Shown here in pieces: positions 51,101-53,439 of a DNA stretch of 64,000 bases. Position 1 is the first letter of the stretch, and every line of letters starts with the position of its first letter. Source of the DNA: Gerris lacustris (lineage: Eukaryota; Arthropoda; Insecta; Hemiptera; Gerridae); assembly GCA_951217055.1 (NCBI GenBank), contig OX578278.1:37097688-37161687 (forward strand), read 5' to 3'. Below the pieces are notes generated by a model that worked only from the letters and a program-made list of their open reading frames with translations, had not been told where the DNA came from and made no database searches. The translations under genes were made by a program, and so were the position numbers.

Positions 51101-53107
51101 TAAAAATAGATTACCTTTAAGTCAATCTGGTTAGGTTCAAGATCAAAGTGAGTGTTCAAATTCAGGCTAAGATGTAAGTGTGCAGTGAGTTTTCTTGGAT
51201 TCATAAATTTAATTTTTTTTATAACTGAACTGAAAGAAAAAAAAAATAAAGAAAAAAATAGTTTTACAAGAGTACATCATAAAATACAATTATTATGAGT
51301 TGTCTTGAACAATGTTGGTGTCGTAGGTTAACACTTAAAAGATTGATGGGAATCACTGTGGCTGAAATAATTTCTTCTGGGATCAGCGTAGCTGAGTAGT
51401 TAGCACACAAGCAAACTCTCGCCTGAAACCAAGGTCATTTCCCATTGCCAATATCCCTGGCTATGGTTCAAACTATAGGGAGTAATACATGTTTCACACT
51501 GATGATCATATCAAGTGAATGTGTGAAGGGGCCAAATATAAAATAAATATGTCTATTATATAAAGGATGATAAAATTAATACACAAGATAAACATACTTA
51601 GAATGGTTGGCATCCGGGGTTTCAACATAGCTAAAAACAAATCCAAAATCAAATACATTTCTGGCTTTTATGAAACATGGCAGCTTGGGAACATCATGCA
51701 CATCCTCCAGCACCTACAAAATATTATCAAATTTAATTTGAAAATATTATTAGAAAATAATTGTCACTCAACATGTTTGCTTTGCACTCACCCCTTTCTT
51801 TGTTTTGGAAAATGATACTAATGTTAAGAATATACCCTGAAGGATCCACAGCTATAAATAAAGTTAAGAACAACATTATATACTGTTAGTTTTAAAATGA
51901 CTAATGCGAAAGTTGTAAGTAGAGAAAAATTAAAGGGGCCAAATTGATTCATCTTGATTTATAAATAAATTAAATTGGAGACAAACATAAAACTCTCAGT
52001 CTAACATAGGTCTCTGACCAAGACTCACAAACATAATCATGCCTTCTCTAGGACTCATAGAGATAGGAGAGTTTGAGTATTTACGCTTTTCATTTTTTAC
52101 ATTTATCTCTTCAGTAATTCATTTATAGATTTTTATCTTAATTTATTATCTTTTTATCCATTAATTTATAAATTTGAATCTGAGTCTCTATTAATAGGAA
52201 CTGATGTTGACCTTATAAAGGCCGTAAGTTTCTTTGATAAATAAAATAGTCTACCAATTAGTATGGCGCACAGCCTTTTTACATCCTAGTTTTGGTCAAA
52301 TGGTCACATGGGAATTGAAAGTGTGGTTGTTTAGACCTGTTTAAATTCAAAGCGGCATCACACCTATTTTTATTTAATATTAAATGTGTGCAAAACAGTT
52401 AAAATTAATATGAAATCATCTGTAGAAATCACCTTTGACAAACTATCTAAATTTCTTCAAAATTGGATGAGTTCTTTTAAAGACATAGCTGTTAATAAAA
52501 AAAAAACTGTGCCCACCCAGAAAAGAAAGCAACAGCCACAAAAGGTTAAAATTATGTAATATGGGCATCTACAATAGGCTATCTAAATGTCATCATAACC
52601 AGATGAGTGGTTTTTAATATGGTGGTTTGCAAAAAGGATGAACAGCCAAACAAAATCAAAAATGTTCCCTGATGTCAATCAGATACTGTCTAAGTGTTTT
52701 TAATTTGGAGGCATAAAAAAATGGCAGCCTTCAAAATGATCACAATGCTTACATCACCTTCAGGAGCAATAGTATATTTAACTTGGAGAGGCATCAACTC
52801 CAGTCAGCTATGTTAGCTGATTTAAGATATTGAAATATAATTAAAATAAAATAATTCAAATTACAAGTTATACTTGGTAAATTAAATTTAAGGGTACAAA
52901 CTTCAGAGAAGATAGCTTCAGGCTCCCTCAGTATGTCAGGTAGTTCAACTAAGCCTTCTAACCTGACAGTAACCCCAGATTTAGCCCATCCACTTATGCC
53001 TAAATGCAGATCCTGTTTCCAACGACCCAGATCCTCGGGATAGAATGATACTGTCCAAGAAATTGCACCACTGGTACTCAATGTTTTACGAGTTATTAGT
53101 TCAGTAT
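4677..53107 (-). CDS. HYDIN: HYDIN-like gene, internal part, 18 exons
   Basis: HYDIN is a giant protein (about 5,000 residues in vertebrates) of the axonemal central-pair projections, built from many ASH/MSP immunoglobulin-like repeats and needed for ciliary and flagellar beating. The 18 exons listed separately were found by translating the minus strand and demanding AG acceptors, GT donors and continuous phase; all 17 junctions agree. Characteristic HYDIN-type stretches appear in family order: GLPLHW (exon 6), FGDIKVEVEHTRSFFLENKG (8), FGSVLVGETK...FDFKY (11), a K/S-rich linker (12), a PFTV...G block (13), NTGMVSS (15), and VDNPYE...DNVTLEGLP (18). About 903 codons are present, so less than a fifth of the protein. 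Both ends lie outside the window: exon 1 here starts inside a codon and no terminal stop codon follows exon 18. Introns range from about 100 bp to 11 kb and are filled with transposons. CFAP47 or another ASH-domain ciliary protein is the alternative, but the block order favours HYDIN. Confidence 0.87.
6766..6862 (-). CDS. HYDIN: HYDIN exon 17
   Basis: 97 bp with a long pyrimidine tract and TTTTCAG acceptor, donor GTAAGT. It starts in phase 0 and leaves one base. It encodes FILELTSESDSNCFSLAPLP. A closer GTAAAG donor at 6797 was rejected because it would create a stop at the junction with exon 18. Confidence 0.75.
7135..7368 (-). CDS. HYDIN: HYDIN exon 16
   Basis: 234 bp, 78 codons, phase 0 at both ends. 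The acceptor is TGTTTCAG and the donor GTAATT. It encodes LEMELEIPHSKPVIHRISLS, then GRGCLPLVELISP, then FHLSNILTFRNCGKCQCK. The G-x-G-C-L-P motif is the usual junction between consecutive HYDIN repeats. Confidence 0.88.
7610..7855 (-). CDS. HYDIN: HYDIN exon 15
   Basis: 246 bp, 82 codons, phase 0 at both ends. The acceptor is TGTTGCAG and the donor GTACTG. It encodes LLFQNVVVSTSKVINIYLQN, TGMVSSTVKTRI, and a 'EYFSVESPVLHIAAYATEIF' block followed by SLKFSPLSIE: one nearly complete ASH domain. Confidence 0.9.
8100..10327. mobile_element. hAT-type non-autonomous transposon
   Basis: The ends CAGTGGCGTACAC and its near-perfect inverted copy (GTGTACGCTACTG) are flanked by identical 8-bp duplications ATATTAGA at 8092-8099 and 10328-10335. 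Length and terminal CAG with an 8-bp duplication fit the hAT superfamily. No transposase frame remains. G- or C-runs sit just inside each end. Confidence 0.85.
8130..8800. repeat. degenerate tandem repeat inside the hAT element
   Basis: About eight units of roughly 70-90 bp share CCGACTGTCGGCTGG followed by GATTTTTGCCGATGGAATT. The first two are nearly identical and later ones diverge with distance from the left terminus. Confidence 0.75.
10449..10613 (-). CDS. HYDIN: HYDIN exon 14
   Basis: 165 bp, 55 codons, phase 0 at both ends. The acceptor is TTTAAAG and the donor GTGAGT. It encodes ASELPEAIRYGLPVNLLASG and CLPSID, then ISLMYKEAIIV, matching the 'G-x-P-x-x-L-x-A-x-x-C-L-P' block of HYDIN just before its next repeat. 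Confidence 0.86.
11816..12290. mobile_element. piggyBac-like MITE
   Basis: CCCTTAAATG and CATTAAGGG form short inverted ends, each flanked by TTAA (11812-11815 and 12291-12294), the hallmark of piggyBac insertion. The 475-bp interior is non-coding and includes a CCCTAGGCCCATT-rich tract at 12000-12140 and a direct repeat of CGTCGATTCGACTAACAT. Confidence 0.7.
12000..12145. repeat. C-rich degenerate tandem repeat
   Basis: Short units such as CCCTAGGCCCATT and CCCCTTACCCC repeat imperfectly. It lies within the piggyBac-like MITE. Confidence 0.6.
12326..12437 (-). CDS. HYDIN: HYDIN exon 13
   Basis: 112 bp with acceptor TTTGAAG and donor GTCTGT. The first base completes a Lys codon and the exon ends in phase 0. 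It encodes QIGPFTVHGVSGLIKREASI and ITCSPNKEANFKE, the segment expected between the linker and exon 14 ('F-T-V-x-P-x-x-G ... x-x-E'). It was predicted from a phase gap and then found. Confidence 0.8.
12850..13160 (-). repeat. tRNA-derived SINE
   Basis: On the minus strand an A box TGGCTCGGAGGCTAGAGC (near 13145) is followed by a B box GGGTTCGATTCCC (near 13035). The A-to-B distance is longer than in a tRNA, which excludes a plain tRNA gene. The 3' boundary is uncertain. Confidence 0.55.
13640..14488 (+). mobile_element. hAT element with transposase tail remnant
   Basis: Inverted ends TAGGGTTACCAT are flanked by identical 8-bp duplications TGCATAGG (13632-13639 and 14489-14496). Inside, 14070-14260 on the plus strand encodes a hAT-C dimerisation fragment (SIFSMMRSIWPPERGRLS) broken by a frameshift, so the copy is an internally deleted, dead hAT. 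Confidence 0.82.
14065..14265 (+). pseudogene. hAT transposase C-terminal fragment
   Basis: The frame reads AESIFSMMRSIWPPERGRLS, which matches the C-terminal dimerisation domain of hAT transposases (usual pattern S-x-E-x-x-F-S-x-x ... R-x-x-L-S). A frameshift moves the remainder (SEFHDKIK) to another frame, and the catalytic part is absent. Confidence 0.65.
15372..15526 (-). CDS. HYDIN: HYDIN exon 12, charged linker
   Basis: 155 bp with acceptor TGTTTCAG and donor GTAAAT, phase 0 in and two bases over. The 51 codons are low-complexity and polar, ending SKTPEPKSKKQQSD. HYDIN proteins carry a K/S-rich linker at this place between two ASH repeats. Support is positional and phase-based rather than by sequence similarity. 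Confidence 0.7.
16179..17776 (-). mobile_element. 5'-truncated LINE inserted in another LINE
   Basis: It is flanked by 14-bp direct repeats TACGGTATAATAAT at 16165-16178 and 17777-17790. Its 3' end is at the left, with an (ATT)n tail. Removing the insert and one repeat copy rejoins the surrounding reverse transcriptase, confirming the boundaries. Confidence 0.85.
16697..17668 (-). CDS. LINE ORF2 C-terminal part
   Basis: An open frame of 323 codons starts in the reverse-transcriptase thumb (YKYLGLSITSNLNLNSHL, residues about 29-46) and ends with a zinc-binding tail (CVNC ... HFIGEC, residues about 272-293). A one-base frameshift near 17695 separates it from upstream frame RRMINRLEEYCKKW. The catalytic motifs are missing through 5' truncation, so it cannot act alone. 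Zinc tails of this form occur in several LINE clades, so the clade is not assigned. Confidence 0.7.
   Translation of the reverse strand: MVFRSRGKLKNTEWWKFGDENIEIVNSYKYLGLSITSNLNLNSHLKEKLNASKTVINTMWKNALCHTDINFKTKSDLFNSVVRSVLCYAAQLWGHEMYEAVEKLLRFFVKKSMKLPYNTPNYVIHRETGIFPIYFYTMKMNIKYLEKVFNVEEGRLPYQLAGIVVNKSLSWFNVWQKRGLEIGTFLERGYDNRNLWNWLEVKKSNFNEECKQRIERAQYHLLYKELDHNATPDYIENENVDNVSKRLIMLARSEMLNLNCKLWLRNEDYNCVNCSRNVREDVFHFIGECPSLRHYRKLCLGQECLNRQQVISVLNGSTSWQSI
18336..18615. repeat. near-perfect 134-bp inverted repeat with 12-bp loop
   Basis: Positions 18336-18469 and 18482-18615 are reverse complements without gaps, as checked at the outer, middle and inner parts. Each arm carries GTTTCGACCCTTCTTAAGG. 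Transcribed, it would form one long hairpin. Confidence 0.9.
18920..19076 (-). CDS. HYDIN: HYDIN exon 11
   Basis: 157 bp with acceptor TGTTAG and donor GTATCA. It encodes VPKDEVGFGSVLVGETKVLF, then IENIGHFDFKYVI: the classic ASH 'G-x-V-x-V-G ... I-E-N-x-G' start. An upstream donor (CAA then GTATGT) also exists, but using it would put exon 12 into a frame with a stop, so the longer form is preferred. Confidence 0.87.
19238..19365 (-). CDS. HYDIN: HYDIN exon 10
   Basis: 128 bp with acceptor GTTTAG and donor GTAATC, phase 0 in and two bases over. It encodes VSVKCLEELVLDESPMLKVL and ANISIPVSLCSHYT. It is too short for a simple ORF scan and was found by following phase between exons 9 and 11. Confidence 0.8.
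19378..19673. repeat. dispersed intronic repeat, copy 1
   Basis: It is about 90 percent alike to 33677-33985 by eye, with small deletions of 5-13 bases in this copy. It starts just upstream of exon 10's acceptor. A hAT-type element inserted just beyond its end. Confidence 0.8.
19682..20485. mobile_element. hAT-type non-autonomous transposon
   Basis: Ends CAGGGGCGGATCCAG and CTAGATCCGCCACTG are inverted, flanked by identical 8-bp duplications AGCAAGAT at 19674-19681 and 20486-20493. The 804-bp interior is non-coding, with a GC-rich stretch next to the left end. Confidence 0.88.
20821..20935 (-). CDS. HYDIN: HYDIN exon 9
   Basis: 115 bp with acceptor ATTACAG and donor GTAAGT. The first base completes a Lys codon and the exon ends in phase 0. 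It encodes FSLSLSEGVLPAKSKVPFKV, the 'F-x-x-x-P-x-x-G-x-L-x-P' turn of an ASH repeat. It is separated from exon 8 by 11.3 kb of gypsy, LINE and Helitron sequence. Confidence 0.85.
20959..21027. repeat. (TA)n microsatellite
   Basis: Nearly 70 bases of uninterrupted TA lie 25 bp upstream of the exon 9 acceptor. Confidence 0.95.
21046..21318. repeat. 145-bp tandem duplication
   Basis: Two copies of a unit containing TATCTCGGGAACCAATTG and ending CAAGATGGCGGCCAT, with starts of the shared TATCTCGGG at 21051 and 21196. They are nearly identical. Confidence 0.88.
21316..22418 (+). mobile_element. Helitron-like element
   Basis: The 3' end has a hairpin CCGTAGCGAAGCACGG (22391-22406) twelve bases before CTAG followed by T, the Helitron end signature. 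The body consists of repeated units of about 300 bp starting ATATAAAAGTCAACATATG and ending GGAGGGGGGTAAAAT. The 5' end is not clean. No Rep/helicase frame is present. Confidence 0.65.
22419..24121. other. AT-rich intronic sequence, no gene seen
   Basis: A short ACAGGGTGATTC at 22470 resembles a mariner terminus without a partner. I found no exon or domain in the rest. Confidence 0.4.
24122..24413 (-). mobile_element. LINE 3' UTR and poly(A) tail
   Basis: A 26-base T run at 24122-24147 followed by GGTAGGAGCGCCTCG-containing sequence looks like the poly(A) end of a minus-strand LINE; the gypsy element sits in it. Linkage to 31490-31800 is inferred. Confidence 0.4.
24419..24529 (-). repeat. 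gypsy 3' LTR
   Basis: 111 bp, beginning TG and ending CA on the plus strand. I found no difference from the other LTR. Very short for a Ty3/gypsy LTR. Confidence 0.93.
24550..24909 (-). pseudogene. gypsy integrase, C-terminal part
   Basis: LRIQQVLMSLRNTDCATTGR and SPAELMFGCRLRTRL continue the integrase from the other side of the LINE, ending in an SH3-like DNA-binding segment (GEMVWVLEGEKKKIWKEGVI). Confidence 0.82.
25132..27906 (-). CDS. LINE ORF2: endonuclease and reverse transcriptase, one stop
   Basis: The start chosen is the ATG at 27906, in the ATGA overlap with ORF1. The endonuclease covers about residues 15-230 (VYYVNSQGLRNK, VEHRLNEEE, CGDFNYHFNE, GLADHSDILI). RT follows: VSRVVPVFKKGDKSQPNNYR, CDLSKAFDLV, VRQGSHLGP, and the catalytic MYCDDSNI. 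The frame stays open to 25132 except for one TAA at 25531-25533 after LLYGHAE; the remaining C-terminus (HCHNARNKNKL, FLGIALYNKLNP) is in the same frame. This is the best-preserved ORF in the window. Confidence 0.88.
27903..28367 (-). CDS. LINE ORF1 C-terminal part
   Basis: 154 residues remain, with a 5' extension (VDSHCAKE) cut by truncation near 28388. A basic segment is followed by CWLHISRVEKGVNVDQVKSY and FRVGVDFLYLNELMDPNFWP, a pattern seen at the end of CR1/L2-type ORF1 proteins. Its TGA overlaps the ORF2 start as ATGA, suggesting coupled translation. It probably bound the element RNA. Confidence 0.7.
   Translation of the reverse strand: MNDKEIRTFAEILKTSNEEDYSSDKEDSDKIPFNKVKNRRQRKGKNNVFVIGTGDDVSTDKQELKGRQKRCWLHISRVEKGVNVDQVKSYIKNKLKIKQEDIICDRMNENSIYPTFRVGVDFLYLNELMDPNFWPKNVRVKRFLWKASRGEFHV
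28394..28949 (-). pseudogene. gypsy integrase, N-terminal and core part
   Basis: The zinc-binding His pair is seen in LHEGHPGSNAMKSLARLL, but the following Cys pair is lost in a deletion near 28712 that joins EEFVSV to YLDYMGPF. The core then shows the D,D-35-E residues in WLIIVDAFTKW, VVSDNGPQFTS and SNGLAERAV. It is cut at 28390 by the LINE. Confidence 0.82.
28950..29688 (-). pseudogene. gypsy RNase H and linker
   Basis: SINYYGRFIPNLQSICAPLH starts the tether. RNase H follows (LILSADASDVGIGAVLFHL, then YAAIDKEALAIIFGVSKFHQ). A TAA at about 29302 interrupts LFGN-x-FVLKTDHKPL, which carries the DH motif; the end is PADALSRLPLPS. RNase H removes the RNA strand during cDNA synthesis. Confidence 0.8.
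29616..30110 (-). pseudogene. gypsy reverse transcriptase, internally deleted
   Basis: The palm is recognisable from KSYFVYNRLPFGVSSAPAIF and the catalytic box CYLDDVVVTG. Upstream, LFGLDWITAFNLS is joined directly to RKYFVITTH near 30068. The fingers and the first catalytic Asp block that normally lie between are gone, so the enzyme cannot work. A one-base frameshift near 29693 separates palm from thumb. Confidence 0.8.
30273..30497 (-). pseudogene. gypsy aspartic protease start
   Basis: The frame ends in MLYDSGASRTIVS, which contains the DSGA active-site motif of retropepsins, preceded by a strand VIKVIINNFETE. A stop follows immediately after, and another lies near 30106, so the second half of the protease is interrupted. 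It would cleave Gag-Pol. Confidence 0.75.
30495..30648 (-). pseudogene. gypsy nucleocapsid zinc knuckles
   Basis: CLKCEFSKHKEGARCPA is followed by CLACNIVGHFARV and then a stop where the last zinc-binding Cys is expected. These C-x2-C-x4-H-x4-C motifs bind RNA. Confidence 0.7.
30649..31372 (-). pseudogene. gag: gypsy gag
   Basis: Gag starts at 31372, close behind the primer-binding site, with a basic N-terminus (MAQNRGRKKKEARQ), then a capsid-like region (FKFPSYDAENESWKYYIQRF, near residues 33-52). A frameshift near 31005 moves the reading to the frame beginning MSVMEFIVALRG at 30960, which continues to ALILEQATIHQ. Capsid would form virus-like particles. The frameshift means no full Gag is made. 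Confidence 0.8.
31374..31484 (-). repeat. gypsy 5' LTR
   Basis: 111 bp, identical to 24419-24529. Its inner edge is followed on the minus strand by TTTGGCAACGAGG and then the gag start. Confidence 0.93.
31625..31800 (-). pseudogene. LINE ORF2 C-terminus, split from its 3' end
   Basis: The minus strand reads SLEELMTSKEGMAQLWAFLQ, NTGIAKEL, stop: a typical LINE ORF2 C-terminus. Its 3' untranslated part would continue through 31490 and, across the gypsy insertion, at 24122-24413, where T24 on the plus strand marks a poly(A) tail. Confidence 0.45.
32147..32150 (+). mobile_element. Helitron-like 3' terminus
   Basis: ATATCCAGCTAG followed by T matches the ends of the two larger Helitron-like elements, preceded by a decayed hairpin. 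The body upstream (about 31800-32146) is not clearly related. Confidence 0.4.
32208..32413 (-). CDS. HYDIN: HYDIN exon 8
   Basis: 206 bp with acceptor TTTGTACAG and donor GTAAGC. It begins in phase 0 and leaves two bases. It encodes VYDKGLDDGGVLIQTMYIPV, an E-x-Y-D-V-I-V strand, LEFGDIKVEVEHTRSFFLEN and KGHYEINFK. The sequence 'FG-x-x-V ... L-x-N-K-G-x-Y-E-I' is a very characteristic HYDIN repeat. Confidence 0.9.
32500..33559 (+). mobile_element. pogo/Tigger-type transposon, deleted
   Basis: Inverted ends CAGTAGAGCGTCGATTATCC are flanked by TA on both sides (32498-32499, 33560-33561). The inside has a decayed transposase, and long runs of A at 33078-33108 mark an internal change. Both features fit the Tc1/mariner-pogo group. 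Confidence 0.87.
32862..33290 (+). pseudogene. Tigger-like transposase remnant
   Basis: The start STKRKWVVLSLKDKMEII is the CENP-B-type N-terminal helix-turn-helix of Tigger transposases. It runs into SALNLDSEEDSLNRKTIKK, a poly-Lys stretch from the A run, then FAKTGLWTAHI in which the usual 'W-F-x-Q-x-R-x-x-G' DNA-binding motif is blurred. The catalytic DDE region is missing. Confidence 0.75.
33677..33985. repeat. dispersed intronic repeat, copy 2
   Basis: The longer copy of the 19378-19673 repeat. On the plus strand it has a 63-codon frame (QLQKENKSNQAEVKK ... SAFWYKWQGFSSF) that I do not recognise. It ends next to exon 7's donor. Confidence 0.8.
33992..34110 (-). CDS. HYDIN: HYDIN exon 7
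   Basis: 119 bp with acceptor TTTTCAG and donor GTGAAC. Two bases complete the Thr codon from exon 6, and the exon ends in phase 0. It encodes SLTSGCVKPFGRVLIHFSYK and VLDKPVTLQ. A 300-bp intronic repeat (33677-33985) ends a few bases beyond its donor. Confidence 0.85.
34740..35035 (-). repeat. tRNA-derived SINE
   Basis: On the minus strand an A box (TGGCCGTGTGGGTTAAACC) is followed by a B box (GAGTTCGATTCC) and a body ending GGTTCGTCCTACCCGTTC and a (CTA)n tail. The last 70 bases match the 3' part of the SINE at 57636-58120. Confidence 0.75.
35395..35483 (-). mobile_element. GC-rich end of a hAT-type element
   Basis: On the minus strand CAGCGCCGGCGCTACGC and GGCGGGGCAGGCGGC resemble hAT termini. 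No opposite end was found, so it is a solo fragment. Confidence 0.35.
35500..36919. other. AT-rich intronic sequence, no gene seen
   Basis: No conserved frame, RNA gene or clear repeat boundary was visible. Confidence 0.45.
36922..38221 (-). mobile_element. TA-inserted DNA transposon with Psq-domain protein
   Basis: Inverted ends CGTAATTGGGGGTGAATAGG are flanked by TA (36920-36921 and 38222-38223), as in the Tc1/mariner-pogo group. The same GGGGTGAATAGG core recurs internally near 37095, 37175 and 37815, possibly as subterminal transposase sites. Confidence 0.75.
37418..37798 (-). pseudogene. Psq-type helix-turn-helix protein of a transposon
   Basis: From about 37798 the minus strand starts MPRKYTPNLRGKRYKK, then DFEKLREAVKAIKQNRLSIR and AAQEQYG, a Pipsqueak DNA-binding fold as used by pogo-like transposases. 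A frameshift at about 37755 and another near 37672 lead into the open frame MAAIVYDKVTKKQKEKLF ... VLSVISNERGRYTF, in which the DKVTKK part continues the fold. The DDE catalytic domain is not present. Confidence 0.6.
38443..38599 (-). CDS. HYDIN: HYDIN exon 6
   Basis: 157 bp with acceptor GTTTCAG and donor GTAAGT. It begins in phase 0 and leaves one base. It encodes a complete repeat start (ILFDKVLLKHC, then VLSNTCGLPLHWLF). The GLPLHW tryptophan motif recurs in HYDIN repeats and is one of the best family signatures in the window. Confidence 0.88.
39490..41010 (-). mobile_element. I-type LINE fragment with RNase H
   Basis: The minus strand shows AFTDGSKND, then SLGALTTVFQAEIYAIL near 40860, WVPGHTGIPGN near 39835, and a C-terminus EEEMAYHFIRVREGYGRLRF ending VVKWV-stop near 39605. 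This DGS, E, GHxGxxGN set is the RNase H domain found in I/Outcast-type LINEs. Many stops and a deletion after GIPGN show it is dead. Confidence 0.7.
41868..41978 (-). CDS. HYDIN: HYDIN exon 5
   Basis: 111 bp, 37 codons, phase 0 at both ends. The acceptor is TACAG and the donor GTACCT. It encodes GEHRWLLVECNPRLEGTLQD and ends NNPEPLIIQ. It directly continues the ASH repeat of exon 4 across a 9.1-kb intron holding a Helitron, a mariner-like element and a nested LINE. Confidence 0.87.
42200..42640. repeat. dispersed intronic repeat, copy A
   Basis: It shares long stretches of diverged similarity with 52290-52750 (for example AAAATTGGACGAGT/AAAATTGGATGAGT, and phrases around ATGTCATCA and CAAAAATGT). 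Related sequence is also within the hAT element at 9640-10140. Confidence 0.6.
42690..43586 (+). pseudogene. LINE reverse transcriptase
   Basis: The palm begins near 42740 and is interrupted by a stop after AKAFDSV and a frameshift near 42890. Frame 42916-43122 carries YSIPQGSVLSSTLFIMFMND. The catalytic box is hit by a one-base deletion at about 43110, directly after the first Asp of YADD. The next frame continues MSYGRTWIE, then IKYLGLTIDSSLTWKPHL and YAFIYSIIQYGIVAYGSA. The enzyme is dead. Confidence 0.8.
43696..46031. mobile_element. TIR transposon inserted in R1
   Basis: Ends CAGGGTGGCCAC and GTGGCCACCCTG are perfect inverted repeats, flanked by AGAAA (43691-43695 and 46032-46036). Removing it with one AGAAA restores the R1 frame exactly. 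CCCTGAC-rich sequence sits inside both ends. The termini resemble hAT, although the duplication is 5 bp. No transposase is present. Confidence 0.82.
43850..44915. repeat. large inverted repeat inside the TIR transposon
   Basis: Arms at about 43850-44245 and 44540-44915 are diverged reverse complements (sharing CCCGGGCTCTCTCCG, GGGGGGTAGCGCCCCC, GGGGTATGATTTTTC). Each arm has a B-box-like GGTTCGATTCCC. The spacer has a short hairpin AGACGCCTGG...CCAGGCGTCT at 44481. Confidence 0.8.
47654..49275 (+). mobile_element. mariner-like element with ~620-bp inverted ends
   Basis: Termini CAGGGTGTTCCGCATAAG are flanked by TA on both sides. Left arm 47654-48279 and right arm about 48651-49275 are about 97 percent alike by eye with one indel. 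The middle holds a transposase fragment. Confidence 0.85.
48330..48770 (+). pseudogene. mariner-type transposase remnant
   Basis: The plus strand reads SIRRASAVLGIPGTQIFRIL near 48355, a helix-turn-helix of Tc1/mariner transposases, then in another frame FILWIDESLHTRAG, which contains a D of the DDE triad, then NFHNTHAI. After a deletion it ends ILQTLPRQHMKRK, inside the right arm. Frameshifts and missing middle parts make it non-functional. Confidence 0.7.
51115..51229 (-). CDS. HYDIN: HYDIN exon 4
   Basis: 115 bp with acceptor TTTCAG and donor GTAATC. The first base completes an Asn codon from exon 3 and the exon ends in phase 0. It encodes FMNPRKLTAHLHLSLNLN and then FDLEPNQIDLK, the usual 'note on polarity, then F-x-L-x-P' alternation of ASH repeats. 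Confidence 0.85.
51385..51545 (+). repeat. tRNA-derived SINE-like sequence
   Basis: An A-box-like TAGCTGAGTAGTTAGC is followed by a distant B-box-like GGTTCAAACTA. It lies in the intron between exons 3 and 4. Confidence 0.45.
51598..51713 (-). CDS. HYDIN: HYDIN exon 3
   Basis: 116 bp with acceptor TTTTGTAG and donor GTATGT. It starts in phase 0 and leaves two bases over. It encodes VLEDVHDVPKLPC followed by FDFGFVFSYVE, a typical start of an ASH repeat in which the FDFG strand follows the repeat linker. Confidence 0.82.
52290..52750. repeat. dispersed intronic repeat, copy B
   Basis: Counterpart of 42200-42640. It ends AATGATCACAATGCTT immediately next to the donor of exon 2; the same string occurs at 50935. 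Confidence 0.6.
52753..52797 (-). CDS. HYDIN: HYDIN exon 2, 45-bp microexon
   Basis: Fifteen codons, phase 0 at both ends, encoding LMPLQVKYTIAPEGD. The acceptor is GACTGGAG and the donor GTAAGC. The donor side lies at the edge of a dispersed intronic repeat (52290-52750), so this small exon is less secure than its neighbours, although an APEG motif suits the family. Confidence 0.6.
52902..53107 (-). CDS. HYDIN: HYDIN exon 1 of the window
   Basis: 206 bp. The acceptor TTTGTAG precedes it on the minus strand and the donor GTTTGT follows. It begins with the last two bases of an Asp codon and ends in phase 0. It encodes an ASH-type beta-strand block with ISWTVSFYPEDLGRW and GVTVRLEGLVELP. No upstream partner exon was found between 53108 and 64000. 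Confidence 0.8.
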
Positions 53108-53439
53108 CTACAAACAAACAATATCTCTAAGAAATAGGCTACTTTAAAAAAATTGTATGTTGATAAAATGTTCAAGACGAATTAGTCTGAGTTATAGATA
53201 TTAACAATTTTCTTAAATCAAACCTTCCAAGGAAACTGTCTTGGAAATTTTTTAAAAAAAAATATTATGAAGCCACATAGATCTACAACTATACTTAACC
53301 CTCTAAAGAAAACAAACAGCCACTGGATCTACCTGGACCCCAAATATGGTTTCACCGGTTTTGAGTATAGGAAGAGGAAGGAAACTATTATAATTATAAA
53401 CTACTAATTTTTCATAAAGAAAAATGAAAGAAAGGGTTT

